Shown: in pieces, positions 18,133 through 27,685 of the stretch
Numbering within the stretch: the first letter of the stretch is position 1
How the letters are laid out: every line of letters begins with the position of its first letter
Source: a bacterium
Lineage (GTDB): Bacteria; Krumholzibacteriota; Krumholzibacteriia; LZORAL124-64-63
Length of the DNA: 64,000 bases
Direction of reading: 5' to 3'
Assembly: GCA_024223715.1 (NCBI GenBank)
Contig: JAAEOA010000427.1
Span: 1 to 64,000 of the forward strand
The notes under the pieces: generated by a model
Told to the model about the DNA's origin: nothing
The model's input: the letters and a program-made list of their open reading frames with translations, nothing else
Databases searched by the model: none
Translations under genes and position numbers: made by a program

Positions 18133-19968
18133 TCAGGAGATATGGCAACACGAAGGATCTGAAGTTGTATTCGTGACTTCAACCGGCAACGTGAACCGGA
18201 ACCTGCTACCCATACCTTCGGTACTTTTGAAGGTGAGGGTTCCCCCCATTAAAGTGACCAATTGCCGGCTGATTGCCAATCCTAGGCCGGTGCCACCAAA
18301 ATGGCGTGTGGTGCTGTTATCGGCTTGGTTGAAAGCCTCAAATAGTCTGTCTTTTTCCTGAGGGGAAATGCCAACCCCTGTATCAGAAACTGTGAACCTC
18401 AAGTGAGACCTGGAATTCTCAGATGCTTCCAAATCAACCTGAAAAACCACGCTCCCCACAGGGGTAAATTTCAGGGCATTGTCAAGAAGGTTGACCACCA
18501 CCTGTTTGAGGCGAACCGGGTCACAATTTATTTTTTCTGGCACTTCTGCAGCTACCGTGCAGGTCAATGACAGTCCTTTTTCTTCGGCTTCAGGTCGTAT
18601 TTCCTGAGTCACCAGATCCACCACCGAGCGTACATCCATGGACCGAAGGTCCAATTTCAGATTTTGAGACTCAATCTTGGAAATGTCCAGAAGGTCGTTA
18701 ATAATTATCATTAAAGACTGTGCACTCGTCTGAACCAAAGAGGCATATTCCTCCTGTTCTTCGTTTAAATTACTGTTCAAAAGAATTTCCGCCATGCCCA
18801 GAACCCCATTCATGGGTGTTCTTATTTCATGACTCATGTTGGCCAGGAAATTACTTTTTATCTGGTCTGAGGCTTCTGCCTTGAGGCGCATTTTTTCAGC
18901 CTCATCTGTTGCAACCACCTGCAGAGATAAGGTGTGGGTTAAATCCTCATGAGCTGAGTCCAGGTCGTATTGTACCTGGCCCAAATAATAATAACCCAGA
19001 GCAAGAATTAATACACCAATTCCGAAGACTCCCAAGATAAGAATCCAGAACATTGAAGAATGATCCCTGACCACTTCTGAGGCATCCCAGACCACGATCT
19101 GAAAACCCATCACTTCGCTTTTAAAATCAATCAGGGGATACAACCCGCTCAACTGCCTTGGGCCAGATTGATTGGTTTGCCAAATCCGGCTTAAAGAAAT
19201 TCGATCACCTTTACGAAGCACTTCATGCAATCCCGGGTCAACCTTGGCCAAGCTTCCATCGGCAATAACGTAGCCTGGATAATCGGTCCACTTTCCTGTG
19301 TATCCAAAAGTATCCTTGCCTTTTTTCCAATCAGACTCTGTGAGTAGAGTTTTGTCCAAAACAGTAATAATGTTCAAATCCAGAACCCGACGGATATCTG
19401 CAGTCAGCCACTGCATTTCCATGCCCAATTCCAGATAACCAATCAACAATCCTTCATGGTACCAGGGTCGAACCAGACGCAAGGTCATGGCACCACGCCC
19501 ACCCAACTCCATTCCTACAATTTCTGACTCCGTAACCACAGCCTCATCCAGAGTTTCCCGTTGGACTATATCTCCATAATGGTTCGTGCTGTGTGCTCTC
19601 AGGAAGCAGATTTTGTCCATTTCGTGGAAATATATCTGGGTTATATTTGCCGACCGGTTCAATTGCACAAAAAGAGGGACCACCTGATCAAGGAGGGTCC
19701 CTCTGTCTCGTTCCAAAAATGCGGTTCTCAGGACGGGGTCTTTTTCAATGACCTCTACAGCAGTCTGGAGTTTCTGTCTGTAGGACTTTGCCTGCAAAAT
19801 CTGTAAAGCCTCGACCTGGTCCATGGTATTGTCATGCCGTTGGCGAAGGTGTTTTTCCAGCCCAACTTTCAGGGTTCCCGAGATTCCCGCCAGGAAAATC
19901 CCGATAGTCAGAAACAAGGGAACCATGGCTCGGTGTCGCATGTTCAGGTTGTCTGTCCAACGACTCAC
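18133..19968 (-). CDS. membrane sensor histidine kinase with dCache-type periplasmic domain
   Basis: A 611-aa two-component kinase. A first membrane segment (about 14-33) leads into a periplasmic region of the double-Cache type (ITQIYFHEMDKICFLRAH...YGD and the later LPGLY-like half). A second membrane segment lies near residue 315, followed by HisKA (FLANMSHEIRTPMNGVLGMAEIL) and a HATPase domain with DNALKF, DTGVGI and GTGLGLAISRQL. There is no receiver domain, and no response regulator is adjacent. It starts 15 bp after the stop of the chemoreceptor gene, so the two are almost certainly co-transcribed and may sense related signals. The ligand is unknown; Cache domains usually bind small organic molecules. 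Confidence 0.92.
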   Translation of the reverse strand: MSRWTDNLNMRHRAMVPLFLTIGIFLAGISGTLKVGLEKHLRQRHDNTMDQVEALQILQAKSYRQKLQTAVEVIEKDPVLRTAFLERDRGTLLDQVVPLFVQLNRSANITQIYFHEMDKICFLRAHSTNHYGDIVQRETLDEAVVTESEIVGMELGGRGAMTLRLVRPWYHEGLLIGYLELGMEMQWLTADIRRVLDLNIITVLDKTLLTESDWKKGKDTFGYTGKWTDYPGYVIADGSLAKVDPGLHEVLRKGDRISLSRIWQTNQSGPRQLSGLYPLIDFKSEVMGFQIVVWDASEVVRDHSSMFWILILGVFGIGVLILALGYYYLGQVQYDLDSAHEDLTHTLSLQVVATDEAEKMRLKAEASDQIKSNFLANMSHEIRTPMNGVLGMAEILLNSNLNEEQEEYASLVQTSAQSLMIIINDLLDISKIESQNLKLDLRSMDVRSVVDLVTQEIRPEAEEKGLSLTCTVAAEVPEKINCDPVRLKQVVVNLLDNALKFTPVGSVVFQVDLEASENSRSHLRFTVSDTGVGISPQEKDRLFEAFNQADNSTTRHFGGTGLGLAISRQLVTLMGGTLTFKSTEGMGSRFRFTLPVEVTNTTSDPSCCHIS

Positions 19969-19983
19969 GAGGTCATTCCAATC

Positions 19984-22053
19984 CTACACAAGGGCCCAAT
20001 CGTCTTCGTAGGACTCTTCATAAGACCCAGGCTGCTCCACCACTGGAACCGGATTCGCTGCCACAGAGGCATCGGTTTTAAACTGCTGCAGTTGAGTTGC
20101 CAGGCTTCCTGACTGAGCGTTAAGTTCGTCTGCAGAGGCAGCCAATTCTTCGGCCGCTGCTGTGCTTTGTTGAACCACGCCGTCAATCTGCTTCAAACCT
20201 TCGGTGATTTCTCCAATGCCGGTGGCCTGTTCGTTGGCTGCTACGGAGATATCTCCAACCAGGCTGGCAGCTTTGGTGACTTCATCCACAATACCCCGGA
20301 AGCTCTCGGCCGTACGATCAGCCAGTTCGCCACCCTGAGTTACTTTTTCGTAGGAATCTTCAATCAGTTGGCTGGTTTCGCGGGCAGCTTTAGCACTGCG
20401 ACCTGCAAGGCTGCGAACTTCTTCAGCCACAACGGCAAAACCTTTTCCGTGTTTTCCAGCCCGGGCCGCTTCCACGGCAGCGTTCAAGGCCAACAAGTTG
20501 GTTTGGAAAGCAATGTCATCCACAGTCTTAATGATGTGTCCAATTTTTTGACTGGACTCATTAATTTGCTCCATGGATTGAACCATTTTCTCCATGTCAT
20601 TGATGCCACTCTCGGACGCTTCTTTTGCGCTATCAGTAAGTTTCTTGGCTTCACCGGCATGATTTGCATTTTCACTGGTGCTGCTACTTAACTCGGTCAT
20701 GCTGCTGGAGATTTCTTCCAGTGTTGCTGCCTGTTCAGTGGAGCCCTGGGAAAGGCTCTGGCTGGCAGAGGCAATTTCACTGGAACCAACCGAAACCTGA
20801 TTGGAGCTGGCACGTGACTGCGAAATAAGTTCGCCAAGGGCATTTACCATTTTTTGCAGCGATGCCCCCAGGGTGTCTTTGGGGCCAGCCAAATTCACAT
20901 TCACGGTCAAATCCTTTTCTGCAATTTTTTCCGCTACTTTGGCCTTATCCTCCAAGCTTGAAATCATGGAGTTCAAAGCGGTCACCAATTGACCCGTTTC
21001 ATCTTTGGCGGAGCTACTGATTCGCTGACTCAAATCTCCTTCAGCCACAGCAAGCGCCAGGCTTACAGCACGATTCAATGAAGATGTAATTTCCCTGGAA
21101 TAATATGCCAAAAAGGCAAGAGATGCGCAGATGGCCAGGACCAGTACACTTGACCACAAAATTAGATCCTGCACTGCCTGGGCATTTTCACTATTAGCTC
21201 TCGCAACAACAGCTTCCTGCTGATCAAAAAGAATGGCCCCAAATTTATCGATATAAGAAGTCATTGTGTTAAATACTTCGGAACTGTCGAATCCATAATT
21301 TCCTTCAGATGATTTCTCCAATACCTTTTGGTATACACTATTTGTATAGGTCCATTCCTGACCCTCCTGCAACTCCCGGAATCTGGCTTTATTGGATTCC
21401 GTGAGAACCATCCCCGGAGAACTAACCCCTAACTCCACACCATTCATTTTGCCAGCCAGTTTTTCGACACCTTTGTAATCCAGTGGTCCGTCACCCGCAA
21501 CAGAGGCAGCCAGTCCGGCCCGTAATTGGCCAGCATTTTCTTTGGCCAATTCCAGGGTGAGCAAGGTCACCATGCGTTTGCCAAGCCCCTTGCCCGTTTC
21601 TTGGTTAATTATTTTTGTCTGATAGTTCGTAAATTCCTTAATCAAGGAAGTGTAACCGGAAACCACAACTCCCACCGGTCTTTCACTATCTGTTTCCGAA
21701 CGCAAATTATCTACTTTGCGGGCCAATCCTGCCAAATAGTCTTTAGTGGTCTTGTCCAGAGATTTATTTTCAATGGCAGCCAGAAACTCGGCTTGGCTAT
21801 CATTGGTATCATTCCGATGACCAACCAATTGGCTTTTTGTAAAGCCACCTTTTAAGAAGTTTGCAGTAGCTCCCCGTTCCACCTGCAACAGGTGGATATA
21901 ATGCGAGCAATCGGACATTAACTCTGTAGATTGGGCCCAGTGGGCTGAATCACTTTTTAAAGTGACCCGTGGTGCAATTACCACATAAGAAAAGGCCAAC
22001 AAAGCCACGATAGGAACCAAACCAACCAAGCCAATTTTTTGCAGGATCTTCAT
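19984..22053 (-). CDS. methyl-accepting chemotaxis protein with NIT-type sensor
   Basis: A 689-aa chemoreceptor. The N-terminal membrane helix (about 8-28) is followed by a large periplasmic helical domain whose opening ([23 protein letters not shown]) matches the NIT (nitrate/nitrite-sensing) fold. A second membrane segment lies near residue 300, then a HAMP linker and the signalling hairpin with its signature tip ([20 protein letters not shown]). The C-terminal tail ends DDWALV, which does not match the CheR-tethering pentapeptide. A nitrate or nitrite ligand is an inference from the domain only. It is the first gene of a two-gene unit with the dCache kinase and has a terminator hairpin upstream. 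Confidence 0.93.
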   Translation of the reverse strand: MKILQKIGLVGLVPIVALLAFSYVVIAPRVTLKSDSAHWAQSTELMSDCSHYIHLLQVERGATANFLKGGFTKSQLVGHRNDTNDSQAEFLAAIENKSLDKTTKDYLAGLARKVDNLRSETDSERPVGVVVSGYTSLIKEFTNYQTKIINQETGKGLGKRMVTLLTLELAKENAGQLRAGLAASVAGDGPLDYKGVEKLAGKMNGVELGVSSPGMVLTESNKARFRELQEGQEWTYTNSVYQKVLEKSSEGNYGFDSSEVFNTMTSYIDKFGAILFDQQEAVVARANSENAQAVQDLILWSSVLVLAICASLAFLAYYSREITSSLNRAVSLALAVAEGDLSQRISSSAKDETGQLVTALNSMISSLEDKAKVAEKIAEKDLTVNVNLAGPKDTLGASLQKMVNALGELISQSRASSNQVSVGSSEIASASQSLSQGSTEQAATLEEISSSMTELSSSTSENANHAGEAKKLTDSAKEASESGINDMEKMVQSMEQINESSQKIGHIIKTVDDIAFQTNLLALNAAVEAARAGKHGKGFAVVAEEVRSLAGRSAKAARETSQLIEDSYEKVTQGGELADRTAESFRGIVDEVTKAASLVGDISVAANEQATGIGEITEGLKQIDGVVQQSTAAAEELAASADELNAQSGSLATQLQQFKTDASVAANPVPVVEQPGSYEESYEDDWALV

Positions 22054-22142
22054 TATTCCACCTCATGAAAAATTCCGCGACTGAAATGCCGCCGGTATTA
22101 ATGTTCATGAGATTCCATCGGCAGCTAAAGAGATCGCTTAAG

Positions 22143-22173
22143 AAAAAAAACTCCCGCTAATAGCAGGAGTTTT
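22143..22173 (-). terminator. rho-independent terminator closing the dnaB-mla-rubrerythrin operon
   Basis: On the minus strand, AAAACTCC and GGAGTTTT pair with an inner GC/GC step, and the stem runs into eight Ts. It lies 23 bp past the rubrerythrin stop. Confidence 0.85.
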
Positions 22174-22195
22174 GAAATCAGACAAATTCAGTCAG

Positions 22196-22708
22196 CTACA
22201 TAGGAGAAAAGCCCTGATCCGACCAATAAGCATCCTGATAAATTTTTTCCAACTCCAAAAGTTGTTCCAGGTGACCGTCTTCCCATTCAGCCAGCCAGGT
22301 AAAAAGTTGCTTCAAATCGGCATCATCTGTCTTGGCCGCCTGGTCCCGGTAATAAGCAATAGCTTTATTTTCCAGATCACAACCAATGGAAATGATAGCC
22401 ATTTCAAAATTTCCACGCTTGATGGATTTCTTGAAATCATCGGTAACCACATTCTGACTGCCGTGGTCCACTTCAGCAGGATCGATTAGGCTGAGATCCA
22501 CTTTTCCATCTTTGAGCAGACTTTTGTATTGGGCCGAAAGAATAGCCACGTGGTCATCTTCGTCCTTGGCCAGCATTTCAAACATGGCCCGGGCCGCAGC
22601 GTCTTTTGTTTCCTTGGCGGCATGGTTGTACAGTTGCTGTCCCTTGATCTCTACCATCAGGGCATCCTTGATGGCCTTGATCATGGCTTCTTTTCTGGGG
22701 TCACTCAT
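22196..22708 (-). CDS. rubrerythrin/ferritin-like diiron protein
   Basis: A 170-aa four-helix-bundle protein with the spaced carboxylate and histidine ligands of the ferritin-like superfamily: E in VEIKGQQLY, EDDH, E in CDLENKAIAYY and EWEDGH. The C-terminal rubredoxin domain of classical rubrerythrin is absent. It probably reduces peroxide or protects iron sites during oxidative stress in an anaerobic or microaerobic cell. ATG 22708 lies seven bases after GGAG; the ORF-track GTG immediately upstream is too close to that site. It is the last gene of the dnaB-MBL-mlaEFD unit, 24 bp after mlaD and followed by a terminator. Confidence 0.85.
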   Translation of the reverse strand: MSDPRKEAMIKAIKDALMVEIKGQQLYNHAAKETKDAAARAMFEMLAKDEDDHVAILSAQYKSLLKDGKVDLSLIDPAEVDHGSQNVVTDDFKKSIKRGNFEMAIISIGCDLENKAIAYYRDQAAKTDDADLKQLFTWLAEWEDGHLEQLLELEKIYQDAYWSDQGFSPM

Positions 22709-22732
22709 CACAGGTCTCCTCTTCAGCTCTGA

Positions 22733-23632
22733 TTAGAAATCCATCACGTTAACTTTAAAATGACGTTTCGGGTTGCGCCGCATGGCATCTACCAGACGTT
22801 TGACTGAGGCCATGGTAGAATCGGCACGATCGTAAAGCAGGGGGTCATTGAGAAATTTGGCCATAGATCCGTCCCCTGAATCCATCTTTTCCAATACCAC
22901 ATTAAGACGATTGGCGGCAGTATTCAAATTATTCATGAGACTGTCTGCGCCGGCCAGGGCTCCGTCGATGTTTTCAAAGGCATCGTTAACCTGGCCAGAC
23001 TCCACAAACTTCCGCAATCCTTCGGTGGCCACCACCAGATTATCCAGGCTCTCCTCAATATCTGCCTGATTTTTTTCAATCATGGAATCGATTTTCCCCA
23101 AGGTTTGGTTGGCCTGAGCAAAGGTTTCCACGACTTTGCCCTGCTCCTGAACTTCATCGACCAGCTCGGTTACTTTTGCCGTCAGAACTCTCATTTCCTC
23201 CAGAGCAGCTCCCGCGGCATCCGTCATCGCAGCAATGGTTCCGGCAGTGCGACCGGCAAAAATAAAACCTTCATCGGCCTTTTTTCCCTGCCCGGGATCA
23301 ATTTCAAGGACGATTTCACCAACAATGCCTTTTTCTCCCAGAATAACGATGGCATCTTCCCGCAGGTCCGCTTTGGAGGACATTTTGATTTGAACCCTCA
23401 CAGCGGTGGAAAGCAGAGTCAAAGATTCCACCTCACCCATACGTATCCCTCGAATTTGAACCCGGTCTCCCTCACGCAGGCCTTCGACCTTGGAAAAATC
23501 CACCTGAAAGCGCATCTGGTCATCGGAAAGGTCCACATTCTTGAACCACATCATGCCAATGACAAGAACGACTACGGCAAAGGTGGTCAGTGCTCCCACT
23601 TGCACTTCGTTAAATTTTCTATTAATAGTCAT
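22733..23632 (-). CDS. mlaD: MlaD-family (MCE domain) lipid-transport substrate-binding protein
   Basis: A 299-aa inner-membrane-anchored periplasmic protein. One membrane segment (residues about 13-31), then an MCE domain (RFQVDFSKVEGLREGDRVQIRGIRMGEV) to about residue 120, then long helices likely to form the tunnel over the transporter. MlaD hexamers pass phospholipids between inner and outer membranes. It is longer than E. coli MlaD (about 180 aa) because of the extended helical tail, as is common outside proteobacteria. The ATG follows the mlaF stop directly (TAAATG). No mlaC, mlaB or mlaA is present in this window. Confidence 0.9.
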   Translation of the reverse strand: MTINRKFNEVQVGALTTFAVVVLVIGMMWFKNVDLSDDQMRFQVDFSKVEGLREGDRVQIRGIRMGEVESLTLLSTAVRVQIKMSSKADLREDAIVILGEKGIVGEIVLEIDPGQGKKADEGFIFAGRTAGTIAAMTDAAGAALEEMRVLTAKVTELVDEVQEQGKVVETFAQANQTLGKIDSMIEKNQADIEESLDNLVVATEGLRKFVESGQVNDAFENIDGALAGADSLMNNLNTAANRLNVVLEKMDSGDGSMAKFLNDPLLYDRADSTMASVKRLVDAMRRNPKRHFKVNVMDF

Positions 23633-24457
23633 TTAAAAAGTCTCCAGAGGTCCGGTGGAATTGCCTTCAATAAACTGGCGCACCATTGGGTTGCTGGTGT
23701 TTTTTACTTCATCAACAGTTCCAGTGTATACGATCTTCCCTTGGCTGAGCATTGCAATGCGATCAGCGATTTTGAACGCGCTGGGCATATCATGGGTCAC
23801 AACAATGCTGGTCACTCCCAATTCTTTCTGCAGCTTAATGATCAACTCGTTGATGGCATCGCTGGTAATGGGATCCAAACCAGTGGTGGGTTCGTCATAA
23901 AGAATGTACTCAGGTTCCATGACAATGGCTCGGGCCAGCCCGGCGCGTTTTTTCATGCCACCACTTAAAGCACTGGGCAGTTTATCTTCGACCTTATCCA
24001 GCCCCACCTGAGCCAGACACTCACTGGCCCGAGCTCGGATTTTATCCTTGGGCCAGTCTGTATGTTCTTCCAGAGCCAGTCCAATGTTTTTGCAAATGGT
24101 CATGGAATCGAAAAGGGCCGCGCCCTGAAAAAGAAAACCGAATTTACGCCTCAATTCCATGAGGGAACGGGTTCCCAGGCCGGTAATTTCGGTACCTTCA
24201 AACCAGATATTGCCTTCATCGGGTTCCAGAAGCCTGACTATGTGCTTCAATAAAACCGATTTACCTTCTCCGCTGCGACCAATAATAACCAGGGTCTCGC
24301 CTTTATTAACCAGTAAGTCGCACTTATTTAGAACTGTTTTGGTTCCAAATATTTTTGAGATTTCCTGAATAACGATTCCCTCAAAAACATTGGGATCGGT
24401 TGTGCGCAAGTGACGCGGCGCGGCTGAGGAACCGGCTGAATGAGATGGGTCAGACAT
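23633..24457 (-). CDS. mlaF: MlaF-family ABC transporter ATP-binding protein
   Basis: A 274-aa ATPase that powers the MlaE permease. It has Walker A (GRSGEGKSVLLKH), the Q-loop (GFLFQGAALFDSM), the ABC signature LSGGMKKRAGLARAI, Walker B with the DEPTTGLDP extension typical of Mkl/MlaF, and the H-loop VTHDMPS. The first 28 residues form a non-conserved basic and Ser-rich leader. It sits 12 bp after mlaE and abuts mlaD, so the three are translationally close. Cytoplasmic face of the inner membrane. Confidence 0.94.
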   Translation of the reverse strand: MSDPSHSAGSSAAPRHLRTTDPNVFEGIVIQEISKIFGTKTVLNKCDLLVNKGETLVIIGRSGEGKSVLLKHIVRLLEPDEGNIWFEGTEITGLGTRSLMELRRKFGFLFQGAALFDSMTICKNIGLALEEHTDWPKDKIRARASECLAQVGLDKVEDKLPSALSGGMKKRAGLARAIVMEPEYILYDEPTTGLDPITSDAINELIIKLQKELGVTSIVVTHDMPSAFKIADRIAMLSQGKIVYTGTVDEVKNTSNPMVRQFIEGNSTGPLETF

Positions 24458-24469
24458 GCAAACAGCTCC

Positions 24470-25282
24470 TTACTTCTGGAGAATGATTTGGAAAATGACG
24501 ATGGCCAGCAAATAGTCAGCCACCAGAACGCTCAGGGCACTGCCCACCACCGCGGTCATAGTGCTGCGGCCCACACCTTCGGCCCCCCCCTGGGTATTAA
24601 AACCAAAGTAGATGCCACTCATACCAATAATAGCCCCAAAGACTACTGATTTGGCCAGACCACCCAAAATATCGCTGTGCCGGTAAAACATCCGCAGGCC
24701 TTCAATGAAAACACTGCTGGTCACATCGAGGGTCATGACCGAAACCAAATACGCCCCAAAGATAGCAACCCCATCACAAATAATAGTCACCACGGGAATC
24801 ATCAACAAAGCCGCCAGAAAGCGCGGCAACGCCAAATAAGCCACTGGGTCAATAGCCATAATGCTCATGGCATCGATTTGTTCAGTCACTTTCATAGTAC
24901 CCAGCTCGGCAGCGTAATTGGCACAAAGACGGCTGCCCACTACCAGAGCCATCAGCACCGGGCCCAGCTCAATGAATACTGTTTTGGAGATCATTACTCC
25001 GAGAAATTTCAAAGGCACCATGGCCTGCATTTGGTAAACAGCCTGAACCGCAGTTACCGCTCCGACAAAAATTGATGTGACCAGAACCAAAGGAAGGCTG
25101 CCCATGGCCACAATATGCATTTGTTCACCAATTTCCCGGCGGCGGCGCCAAATTTTTGGAAACTGTAAAATGATGGCCCTGAAGAGCATGGCCCCACGAC
25201 CGGCATTAACCAGGCCGGTGAGGACAGAAGATCCGATAGTGTGGAAAAATGCTATCATAATGAGCGAATATAACCTCGTCAA
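24470..25282 (-). CDS. mlaE: MlaE-family phospholipid ABC permease
   Basis: A 270-aa integral membrane protein, the permease of the Mla lipid-transport complex. The MlaE signature is visible: TAVQAVYQMQAMVPLKFLG, FIELGPVLMALVVGSRLCANYAAELGTMKVTEQIDAMSIMAIDPV, and the glycine-rich C-terminus GAEGVGRSTMTAVVGS. Start uncertain: TTG at 25282 (given) or ATG at 25258 (262 aa). Neither has a strong ribosome-binding site, though GAGG lies 15 bases before the ATG. It follows the MBL-fold gene by 26 bp. Confidence 0.9.
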   Translation of the reverse strand: MTRLYSLIMIAFFHTIGSSVLTGLVNAGRGAMLFRAIILQFPKIWRRRREIGEQMHIVAMGSLPLVLVTSIFVGAVTAVQAVYQMQAMVPLKFLGVMISKTVFIELGPVLMALVVGSRLCANYAAELGTMKVTEQIDAMSIMAIDPVAYLALPRFLAALLMIPVVTIICDGVAIFGAYLVSVMTLDVTSSVFIEGLRMFYRHSDILGGLAKSVVFGAIIGMSGIYFGFNTQGGAEGVGRSTMTAVVGSALSVLVADYLLAIVIFQIILQK

Positions 25283-25308
25283 AGACTCAAGTCCACAACC
25301 CTGTTTTT

Positions 25309-26247
25309 TCAGTTATTTCTGGCCAAAAACCCAGCCATACCACGCAAAGTTTGGTTAGTGAAGTCCGTTTCCCGCTGTTGAATGTCCTTAGGCAATTCAC
25401 TCCCCCGGGCAAAGAAAGGATCGGCGTCACGCAGTATTTGTATCAACTCCGGTGCATGGTTTTGCACCGCGGAATCATGGGCGGGGTTAATGCCTGCCTC
25501 TTTCAGTGTTTGGCCCACGACTTTAATCCAGAGCTTGAGTTGATGCCTGGCTTGCTCCAACAAAACCCGGCCATTTCCTTCAAAACTACCGTGATGGGCA
25601 AAGCACAATCGTTCGGGGAACGGTGTCCAGTCCAGCATCGCCTTCAGGGATTGGTCGGCAATGTCTGGAAAAAACCGGGGAGGAGTTGCCGGCCGAAGGT
25701 AATAGTCAACCGAACCGGCAGGCTTATGCAAGTTGCTGAAAGTTCCGGCAGATTCACCCAGAAAAAGATTCTCACCACACACAAAAGAAACATGGTGCGG
25801 AGCGTGTCCTGGAGTCTTAATAACCTGCATACCGTTTTCAGCAAGCTCCGGTTCATTCATTAGAGAATTTTCAGGAACAGGCTGCGGCTCACCATAGACT
25901 TCCGCCTTGTGCCCCAACACACTTAAAGATCCCTGCCACAACTTGCCGGGATCCACCAAATGGGGCCGTCCTTTTGACTGACAAAAAACCCGGGCGGCAG
26001 GCCACCGCTCAAGAATATGGGAAGTGGCTCCGGCATGATCCAAATGAATATGAGTCAGCAGAACAACGTCAACGCGGGGCAAGTTCAGGCTTTCCAGACT
26101 GGACACCAGAAAATCGCCAGTTGAAGGCGGGCCTGGATCCACCAGAAAGTACTGGCCATTCAAAGACCCCACCCAGCAGCTGATGAATCGGCGTTGGCCG
26201 GGAAGATTTTGGTCCAGATCAATGAGGTGCAGCAATTCCTGGTTCAT
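25309..26247 (-). CDS. MBL-fold metallo-hydrolase
   Basis: A 312-aa metallo-beta-lactamase-fold enzyme with the zinc-binding HxHxDH motif (LTHIHLDHAGATSH), a second metal histidine in TPGHAPHH and the downstream HHG. This is the glyoxalase II-like/quinoprotein-hydrolase type; the substrate cannot be told from sequence, but a thioester or similar small ester is typical. ATG 26247 is four bases after the dnaB stop; the ORF-track start 30 codons upstream lies inside dnaB and is rejected. The C-terminal helix region ends RGMAGFLARNN. Part of the dnaB operon. Confidence 0.87.
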   Translation of the reverse strand: MNQELLHLIDLDQNLPGQRRFISCWVGSLNGQYFLVDPGPPSTGDFLVSSLESLNLPRVDVVLLTHIHLDHAGATSHILERWPAARVFCQSKGRPHLVDPGKLWQGSLSVLGHKAEVYGEPQPVPENSLMNEPELAENGMQVIKTPGHAPHHVSFVCGENLFLGESAGTFSNLHKPAGSVDYYLRPATPPRFFPDIADQSLKAMLDWTPFPERLCFAHHGSFEGNGRVLLEQARHQLKLWIKVVGQTLKEAGINPAHDSAVQNHAPELIQILRDADPFFARGSELPKDIQQRETDFTNQTLRGMAGFLARNN

Positions 26248-26251
26248 TTTA

Positions 26252-27685
26252 TTACCGGGCAAGGTCGGCAAATTTGGTGAATTCCTTGTGGAAATACAGG
26301 TCCAACTGGCCAATGGGGCCGTTACGCTGCTTCCCAATAATAAGAGTGGCTAAATTGCGAAGAGATTCGTCTTCCGGTTTGTAAACTTCTTCCCGGAAAA
26401 TAAACATCACCACATCGGCATCCTGCTCAATGGCCCCGGATTCACGCAAATCACTAAGCATGGGTTTGTGATCGCTACGCGATTCCACACCACGGGATAA
26501 CTGACTCAGAGCAAGGACCGGCACATCGAGATCTTTGGCCATTCCTTTCAGATTTCGACTGATAACAGAAATTTCCTGCTGACGGTTTTCGTTGCGGCCA
26601 CTGCCCGTCATCAATTGAAGGTAGTCGATAACAATGAGACCCAGACCGTGCTGCTGTTTCAAGCGCCGGGCCTTGGCCTTCATTTCGAGAACATTGATGC
26701 CACTGGTATCGTCAATATGAATGGGTGCGTTTGACAATTGTTCACATGTGGAAGTTAGTTTGGGCCAATCTTCAGCTTTCAGCCGCCCCCTGCGCAGGTT
26801 GTGCAGGTTGAACTCACCGCTGGCACCCAGCATTCTCATGACCAGCTGTTCCCGGCTCATTTCCAGGCTGAAAACTCCCACGGGAACTTGCTCAATCATG
26901 GCCACATTATAAGCCAGATTCAGGGCAAAACTAGTTTTACCCATGGAAGGACGAGCGGCCAGAATGATGAGGTCACTGTCCTGCAGTCCCCCGGTTTTTT
27001 TATCCAAGTCGGTAAAGCCGGTGCGCAAACCGGTAACTTCGTCGTTATTCTGGAAAGCGTCTTCAATGCCTTTGAAGGTATCCGGTACAATGGAATGAAC
27101 CGAGCTGAAGCCTCCCTGGCGAGTGTCTTCGCTGATTTCATAAATGCGCCCCTGGGCACGGTCCAGAATATCAGCGGCGTCGTCTTCGGCGGCGAAAGCT
27201 TCTGCGGCAATGGTGGAAGAAACTCCGATAAGATTTCGCAACACTGCTTTTTCATGCACGATACCCGCGTGAAAATAGGCATTGGCCGCCGTCCCCATCA
27301 TCCCGGAAAGGTCGATGAGAAAATCCATGCCTCCGACCAATTCAACCAGATCACGGTCTTCCAGTTGTTTCTTCTTTTCCCGGCCCAGGAATTCTTCGCC
27401 GCCTTTTTTCAGCAAGTCGGCAATGGTGATCGGATCAATGGCCTGATCATCTTCGTAAAGACGGCACATAGCGCGAAAAATCAGTTGGTGCTCCAACCGA
27501 TAAAAATCGGGAAAATCGACTTTCTCCCGAGCCATTCCTATGGCTTCACGGTCAATCATTCCCGCTCCAAGAACCGCCTGCTCTGCTTCTTCATTAAATG
27601 GCAATTGCTTGTCTCGAGGCAAATTTTCGTAACCAAAAGATGATTTTTTACCCTTTCGGGATTTTCCGTATTTCTGGGGTTCCAA
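26252..27685 (-). CDS. dnaB: replicative DNA helicase DnaB
   Basis: The hexameric helicase that unwinds DNA at the replication fork. The 477-aa protein has the N-terminal helical domain (QLPFNEEAEQAVLGAGMID), the primase-binding linker, and the RecA-like motor with Walker A AARPSMGKTSFALNLA, Walker B LIVIDYLQLM and the arginine-finger region GAIEQDADVVMFIFRE. No intein is present. The start is TTG at 27685, with AGGAT eight bases upstream; there is no ATG before the conserved domain. It is the first gene of a dnaB-MBL-mlaEFD-rubrerythrin unit and begins at the edge of a DnaA-box-like cluster. Confidence 0.96.
   Translation of the reverse strand: MEPQKYGKSRKGKKSSFGYENLPRDKQLPFNEEAEQAVLGAGMIDREAIGMAREKVDFPDFYRLEHQLIFRAMCRLYEDDQAIDPITIADLLKKGGEEFLGREKKKQLEDRDLVELVGGMDFLIDLSGMMGTAANAYFHAGIVHEKAVLRNLIGVSSTIAAEAFAAEDDAADILDRAQGRIYEISEDTRQGGFSSVHSIVPDTFKGIEDAFQNNDEVTGLRTGFTDLDKKTGGLQDSDLIILAARPSMGKTSFALNLAYNVAMIEQVPVGVFSLEMSREQLVMRMLGASGEFNLHNLRRGRLKAEDWPKLTSTCEQLSNAPIHIDDTSGINVLEMKAKARRLKQQHGLGLIVIDYLQLMTGSGRNENRQQEISVISRNLKGMAKDLDVPVLALSQLSRGVESRSDHKPMLSDLRESGAIEQDADVVMFIFREEVYKPEDESLRNLATLIIGKQRNGPIGQLDLYFHKEFTKFADLAR

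Noticed and set aside
19984-20010. CheR-binding pentapeptide at the chemoreceptor C-terminus
   Set aside because: The tail ends DDWALV, which does not match the xWxxF pattern closely enough.
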